Of a DNA stretch of 64,000 bases, positions 60,272 through 64,000 are shown in pieces. This DNA comes from Flavobacterium gawalongense (GTDB lineage Bacteria > Bacteroidota > Bacteroidia > Flavobacteriales > Flavobacteriaceae). The notes under the pieces are model-generated. The model searched no databases. It had not been told where the DNA came from and worked only from the letters and a program-made list of their open reading frames with translations. The stretch is from NCBI RefSeq assembly GCF_007097265.1, contig NZ_VJZP01000010.1, forward strand, positions 1-64,000, written 5' to 3'. Within the stretch, counting starts at the first letter, position 1. Every line of letters begins with the position of its first letter. The translations under genes and the position numbers were made by a program.

Positions 60272-61186
60272 TTGGAAATCATACTCTCTATTAAAAATAT
60301 CAACAAACGTTATGGCAGTTTACAAGCCTTAAAAGATGTTTCTTTCGAAATATATAAAGGTAATGTTTACGGGATTCTTGGTCCCAACGGTAGCGGAAAA
60401 TCGACAACATTAGGGATTGTTTTGAATGTGGTAAATAAAACTTCAGGTGAATACAGCTGGTTTGGTGGTACAATGCAAACGCACGAAGCACTAAAAAAAG
60501 TGGGAGCTATTATAGAAAGACCTAATTTCTATCCGTACATGACGGCAAAAGAAAACTTAGAATTAGTCTGCAAAATCAAAGGCATCAATTATACTAAAGT
60601 AAACGAAAAGCTGGAATTAGTTGGTTTAACAGACAGACAAAACAGTAAATTCAGTACTTTTTCACTTGGGATGAAACAGCGATTAGCGATAGCTTCAGCC
60701 CTACTGAATGATCCGGAAATTTTAATTCTGGACGAACCTACTAACGGTTTAGACCCACAAGGGATTCATCAAATTCGAGATATAATCAAACAAATAGCCG
60801 CAAAAGGAACTACTATTTTACTCGCCTCTCATTTATTGGACGAAGTAGAAAAAGTATGTACACATGCATTGGTTTTAAGAAAAGGCGAAATTTTGTATTC
60901 AGGATTAGTTGATGGCATGTCAACAAACGAAGGATTCTTTGAGCTGCAAGCGGATGATATTGAAAATTTGATATTAATTTTAAAAACGCATCCTGCTGTA
61001 AAAAATGTTGTAAATGAGGAAGGAAAAGTTTTGGTTTATTTAAAAAATGATTTGGAAGCGAAGGAGTTGAATCAGTTTCTTTTTGAAAAAAACATTGTAT
61101 TAAGTCATTTGGTTAAACGCAAAAATAGCCTAGAAGAGCAATTTTTGGAATTAACAAATAACACAAAACCAACCATCAAAAACTAA
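60272..61186 (+). CDS. ABC transporter ATP-binding protein
   Basis: A 304-aa ATPase of the ABC-2 export type. The Walker A is GPNGSGKSTT, the Q-loop is before IERPNFYPYMTAKENL, the signature is FSLGMKQRLAIASALL, Walker B is ILILDEPTNGLDPQGIHQIR, and the H-loop is in LLASHLLDEV. The start appears to be TTG 60272, because no ATG lies near the family's N-terminal LSIKNINKRYGSLQALKDVS. The stop and the permease ATG are 4 nt apart, so the genes form an operon. The substrate is not known. Confidence 0.93.
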   Translation: MEIILSIKNINKRYGSLQALKDVSFEIYKGNVYGILGPNGSGKSTTLGIVLNVVNKTSGEYSWFGGTMQTHEALKKVGAIIERPNFYPYMTAKENLELVCKIKGINYTKVNEKLELVGLTDRQNSKFSTFSLGMKQRLAIASALLNDPEILILDEPTNGLDPQGIHQIRDIIKQIAAKGTTILLASHLLDEVEKVCTHALVLRKGEILYSGLVDGMSTNEGFFELQADDIENLILILKTHPAVKNVVNEEGKVLVYLKNDLEAKELNQFLFEKNIVLSHLVKRKNSLEEQFLELTNNTKPTIKN

Positions 61187-61190
61187 AAAA

Positions 61191-62027
61191 ATGAAACGAC
61201 TTCTCTCAATAGAACTACAAAAAATATGGAAAAATAAAGCAAGCCGAGTATTGACTTTGACTTATTTTATTCTCTTAACCTTTATTGCTTTAATTGCCTC
61301 AATCAAATTTGACCTTGGAATTTTCAAACTTCACCTTGCCGAAATGGGAATTTTTAATTTCCCTTTCATTTGGCATTTTAATACCTACATTGCGGCAATT
61401 TTAAAATTATTCCTGGCGATTGTTATCGTTTCAATGATGGCTAACGAATATAGTTACGGTACATTGAAACAAAATTTGATAGACGGAATGAGTAAAAAAG
61501 AATTTATTCTTTCTAAATTTCTGACAATCATCTTATTTGCTGCGGTATCAACTCTTTTTGTATTTATAATGTCATTAATTCTGGGGTTTAGCTTTTCTTC
61601 CTATACTGAAATTGGTATCGTTTTCTCTAATTTAGAATATATTTTGGCTTATTTCGTAAAATTGGTTGGATTTTTCTCTTTCTGTTTATTTTTAGGAATA
61701 TTGGTAAAACGTTCGGCATTTGCACTTGGATTTCTTTTAGTTTGGAATATTATTGAAGGAATTCTCAAAGGAATTTTAACTTTTAAAATATTTCCGGACA
61801 GTAATAACGCATCCTATATTACACAATTTTTCCCATTAGAATCTATGTCTAATTTAATTGTGGAGCCTTTCTCCAGATTATCAATTATTAAGTCTATTGG
61901 AAACCAAATCGGAATGGAAAACAGTAAAGATTACAGTGTACATTTTTTATCTATTCTAATCGTTTTATGTTGGACTTTCATTTTTACATTCTTATCGTAT
62001 CGCTTATTAAAAAATAGAGATTTGTAG
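61191..62027 (+). CDS. ABC-2 type transporter permease
   Basis: A 278-aa membrane protein with six helices, including NTYIAAILKLFLAIVIVSMM, FAAVSTLFVFIMSLILGFSF and a last VLCWTFIFTFLSYRLLKNRD. The cytoplasmic loop NEYSYGTLKQNLIDGMSKKE, with the typical ExxxGTL(K/R) motif, couples to the ATPase encoded directly upstream. The transported molecule cannot be told. A surface-protein gene starts 16 nt downstream, which may be chance or part of the same transcript. Confidence 0.9.
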   Translation: MKRLLSIELQKIWKNKASRVLTLTYFILLTFIALIASIKFDLGIFKLHLAEMGIFNFPFIWHFNTYIAAILKLFLAIVIVSMMANEYSYGTLKQNLIDGMSKKEFILSKFLTIILFAAVSTLFVFIMSLILGFSFSSYTEIGIVFSNLEYILAYFVKLVGFFSFCLFLGILVKRSAFALGFLLVWNIIEGILKGILTFKIFPDSNNASYITQFFPLESMSNLIVEPFSRLSIIKSIGNQIGMENSKDYSVHFLSILIVLCWTFIFTFLSYRLLKNRDL

Positions 62028-62042
62028 TATCTTTACGGAGCT

Positions 62043-64000
62043 ATGAAATGTATAAAAACAATCTTATTTTATATCTTCATTTGTTGCGCCTCATTTAGTG
62101 CAACGGCTCAATCTATTTCAGTAAATGACTCTTATACAGCACAACAACTTGTTGAAAATGTTTTAGTAAATAGTTCTTGTGTTACTATTTCAAATCCAAT
62201 TGCAACAGGAGATACATTTACTGCCGGAAAAAATAGTTATGCCTATTTTAATAATCAGGCAGGTAGTTTTCCTTTTACTGAAGGCGTGCTTTTAAGTACT
62301 TGGAGTAGCCAAAATTCTATTGGACCATTTGTAAGAAATCAAGGAGGAGGTGGCACTTCTTGGTTAGGTGATGCCGATTTGGATAAGGAATTAGGCTTTA
62401 AAACAATAAATGCTACCTTCTTAGAATTTGATTTCACTCCTCTAACTAATTTCATAAGTTTTGATTATATCTTCGCTTCCAATGAATACCAAGATGATTT
62501 TCCGTGTCGGTTTTCTGACGGTTTTGCATTTTTAATAAAGGAAAAAGGCAGCGCTGCCAGTTATCAAAATTTAGCAGTAATTCCTGGCACTTCTACACCC
62601 GTTTCATCACTAAATATTCATCCATTAATTCCACCATTTGGTGTAGGCGGTGGATGCCCTGCAAAAAATGAAAACTATTTTGCAGGCTATAGTTCCGCTA
62701 CTAGTCCTACTAATTATAGTGCCCAAACTGTGGTGATGAATGCACAAACAAATGTTATAGCCGGAACAACTTATCATATAAAATTAGTAATTGCTGATGA
62801 CTCTTTTCAATATTATGATTCCGCTGTTTTTCTAAAAGCGGGTAGTTTTTCTCCAAAAATAGATTTAGGTGCGGATCGATTATTAACAACGAATAATCCT
62901 ATTTGTTTTGGCGAAAGCTATACTATTGACACTAAATTACCCGTAAGTTATAGTTATAAATGGTTTAAAGATTCAATAGAAATAATCGGAGAAACTAGTC
63001 CAGCGCTCACGGTTATTGATACTGGCAATTACAAAGTTGAAATTACTTTGACACCTGCGACTTGCATGACCACTGATGAAATAAAAGTAGAATATGCTCC
63101 AAAAATCATTTTGAACGACACAACACTTTCACAATGCGATGATAATGCTGATGGAATCACTGTTTTTGATTTAACGCGAGCTGATGCGTTGGTAAAAAAC
63201 AATGCTTCTGGTTTAAGCAACATTGTATATTATGAATCTTTAGCTGATGCACAAGCACAAATCAATCCAATTGCGAATCCTACAAATTATCAAAACAAAA
63301 CAGCAAACCAAATTGTCTTTGCCGATACTACAAATCCTTATAGTTGTGCAAATTATGCGGAAGTTCAACTCCAAATCTCAAATAATAGTATTGCTCCTCA
63401 AAACCCAATCACAACTTGTGATGGGGATACCGTTCAAGATGGTTTGTATCTTTTTGATTTGAATTCACAGATAACTCCACAGGTTTTGACTGGATTACCT
63501 ACCGGATTAATTGTTGAATATTATTTAAACTCCACTGATGCTATTGCTCAAAAAAATCCTTTACCTAATATTTTTAATAACACTGTTGCAAACCAACAAA
63601 TTATTTATGCTAGAATTGTAAATGGTTCTGATTGTTACGCAATTACTCCGGAAACACTTATAGTTAGTACTTTTAATCCGCCCAATTTTCAAGAAGAGAA
63701 TGCTATTTTGTGCAACGGCAGTTCTATTAACTTAGTTGTTAATGCTGGATTTTCAAGTTATTTATGGGATACAGGAGAAACTACAAATACAATTAATGTT
63801 AGCACTTCAGGTAATTATTCGGTAACCGTTACGAATGCAAATGGCTGCAACGCCACAAAGACTTTTAATGTATCGGCATCTGAAATTGCAACTATTACCG
63901 GAGCGACAATAAATGATTTTGACGGAAATGGAAATTCAGTTTTGATTGAATATACGGGAGTCGGCAATTATGAATTTTCAATTGATGGATCATTTTTTCA
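62043..64000 (+). CDS. choice-of-anchor L surface protein, truncated by the window end
   Basis: An open frame from ATG 62043 to the window edge, at least 652 residues. The signal peptide is MKCIKTILFYIFICCASFSA with cleavage near TAQS. The choice-of-anchor L domain follows (about residues 20-280), with the hallmark FISFDYIFASNEYQDDFPCR and LGDADLDKELG. Ig-like or PKD-type repeats come next, with many paired cysteines and the phrases LVVNAGFSSYLWDTGETTNT and GNYSVTVTNANGCNATKTF. Such proteins usually end in a type IX secretion B-type sorting domain, not visible here. The likely role is adhesion or gliding on surfaces. Confidence 0.92.
   Translation, partial: MKCIKTILFYIFICCASFSATAQSISVNDSYTAQQLVENVLVNSSCVTISNPIATGDTFTAGKNSYAYFNNQAGSFPFTEGVLLSTWSSQNSIGPFVRNQGGGGTSWLGDADLDKELGFKTINATFLEFDFTPLTNFISFDYIFASNEYQDDFPCRFSDGFAFLIKEKGSAASYQNLAVIPGTSTPVSSLNIHPLIPPFGVGGGCPAKNENYFAGYSSATSPTNYSAQTVVMNAQTNVIAGTTYHIKLVIADDSFQYYDSAVFLKAGSFSPKIDLGADRLLTTNNPICFGESYTIDTKLPVSYSYKWFKDSIEIIGETSPALTVIDTGNYKVEITLTPATCMTTDEIKVEYAPKIILNDTTLSQCDDNADGITVFDLTRADALVKNNASGLSNIVYYESLADAQAQINPIANPTNYQNKTANQIVFADTTNPYSCANYAEVQLQISNNSIAPQNPITTCDGDTVQDGLYLFDLNSQITPQVLTGLPTGLIVEYYLNSTDAIAQKNPLPNIFNNTVANQQIIYARIVNGSDCYAITPETLIVSTFNPPNFQEENAILCNGSSINLVVNAGFSSYLWDTGETTNTINVSTSGNYSVTVTNANGCNATKTFNVSASEIATITGATINDFDGNGNSVLIEYTGVGNYEFSIDGSFF

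Overview
The window looks like a chromosomal segment of a Flavobacterium-like member of the Flavobacteriaceae (phylum Bacteroidota). The reasons are: low GC; promoters with the Bacteroidota -7 element TAnnTTTG and almost no Shine-Dalgarno sequences; a CcoN-CcoO fusion; a choice-of-anchor L surface protein of the gliding/type IX secretion type; and a type II-C Cas9 with a flavobacterial-type repeat. No rRNA or tRNA gene was recognised.

Left end (1-6640): a decayed ParDE-like toxin-antitoxin pair; a terminator; a CRISPR array of 22 identical 36-nt repeats with 21 spacers, all 30 nt; a 100-bp leader holding a 20-bp perfect hairpin that captures the first repeat; cas9 (1456 aa) on the minus strand; and a tracrRNA transcribed divergently from the cas9 promoter. 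No cas1 or cas2 is present, so the locus looks interference-only.

6640-22530: a Flavo-1-like RNA element, a DUF349 protein, anaerobic hemN, and the whole cbb3 oxidase block on the minus strand (ccoI, ccoS, ccoNO, ccoQ, ccoP, ccoG, ccoH and a TauE/SafE protein). A divergent Crp/Fnr regulator follows, then mazG, a DUF5606 protein and peptide deformylase. FNR-box-like palindromes (TGAY-N4-RTCA) lie in front of hemN, ccoS and ccoI at exactly the same distance from the -7 element. This suggests a low-oxygen regulon run by the adjacent Fnr protein.

22728-29367: a FUSC membrane protein, malate:quinone oxidoreductase, ruvX, a second damaged toxin-antitoxin pair, a methyltransferase and dapD. 29429-34926: six glycan or lipopolysaccharide genes in strictly alternating orientation, with convergent stop codons that overlap or nearly touch. 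35115-47487: housekeeping genes (threonylcarbamoyl-AMP synthase, CCA-adding enzyme, heme A synthase, CDP-alcohol phosphatidyltransferase, LytTR regulator, acetyltransferase, LpxR-like deacylase) mixed with several broken genes (four-helix-bundle protein, 2TM remnant, ClC channel).

47985-64000: a GAF protein, an HD phosphohydrolase fused to a Pycsar-effector-like membrane module, a phosphoesterase/beta-barrel fusion lipoprotein, a PAS histidine kinase with its response regulator, an ABC exporter pair, and a large secreted surface protein cut by the window edge. Small palindromic repeats run through the segment, some of them inside the reading frames of ccoH and ccoI.
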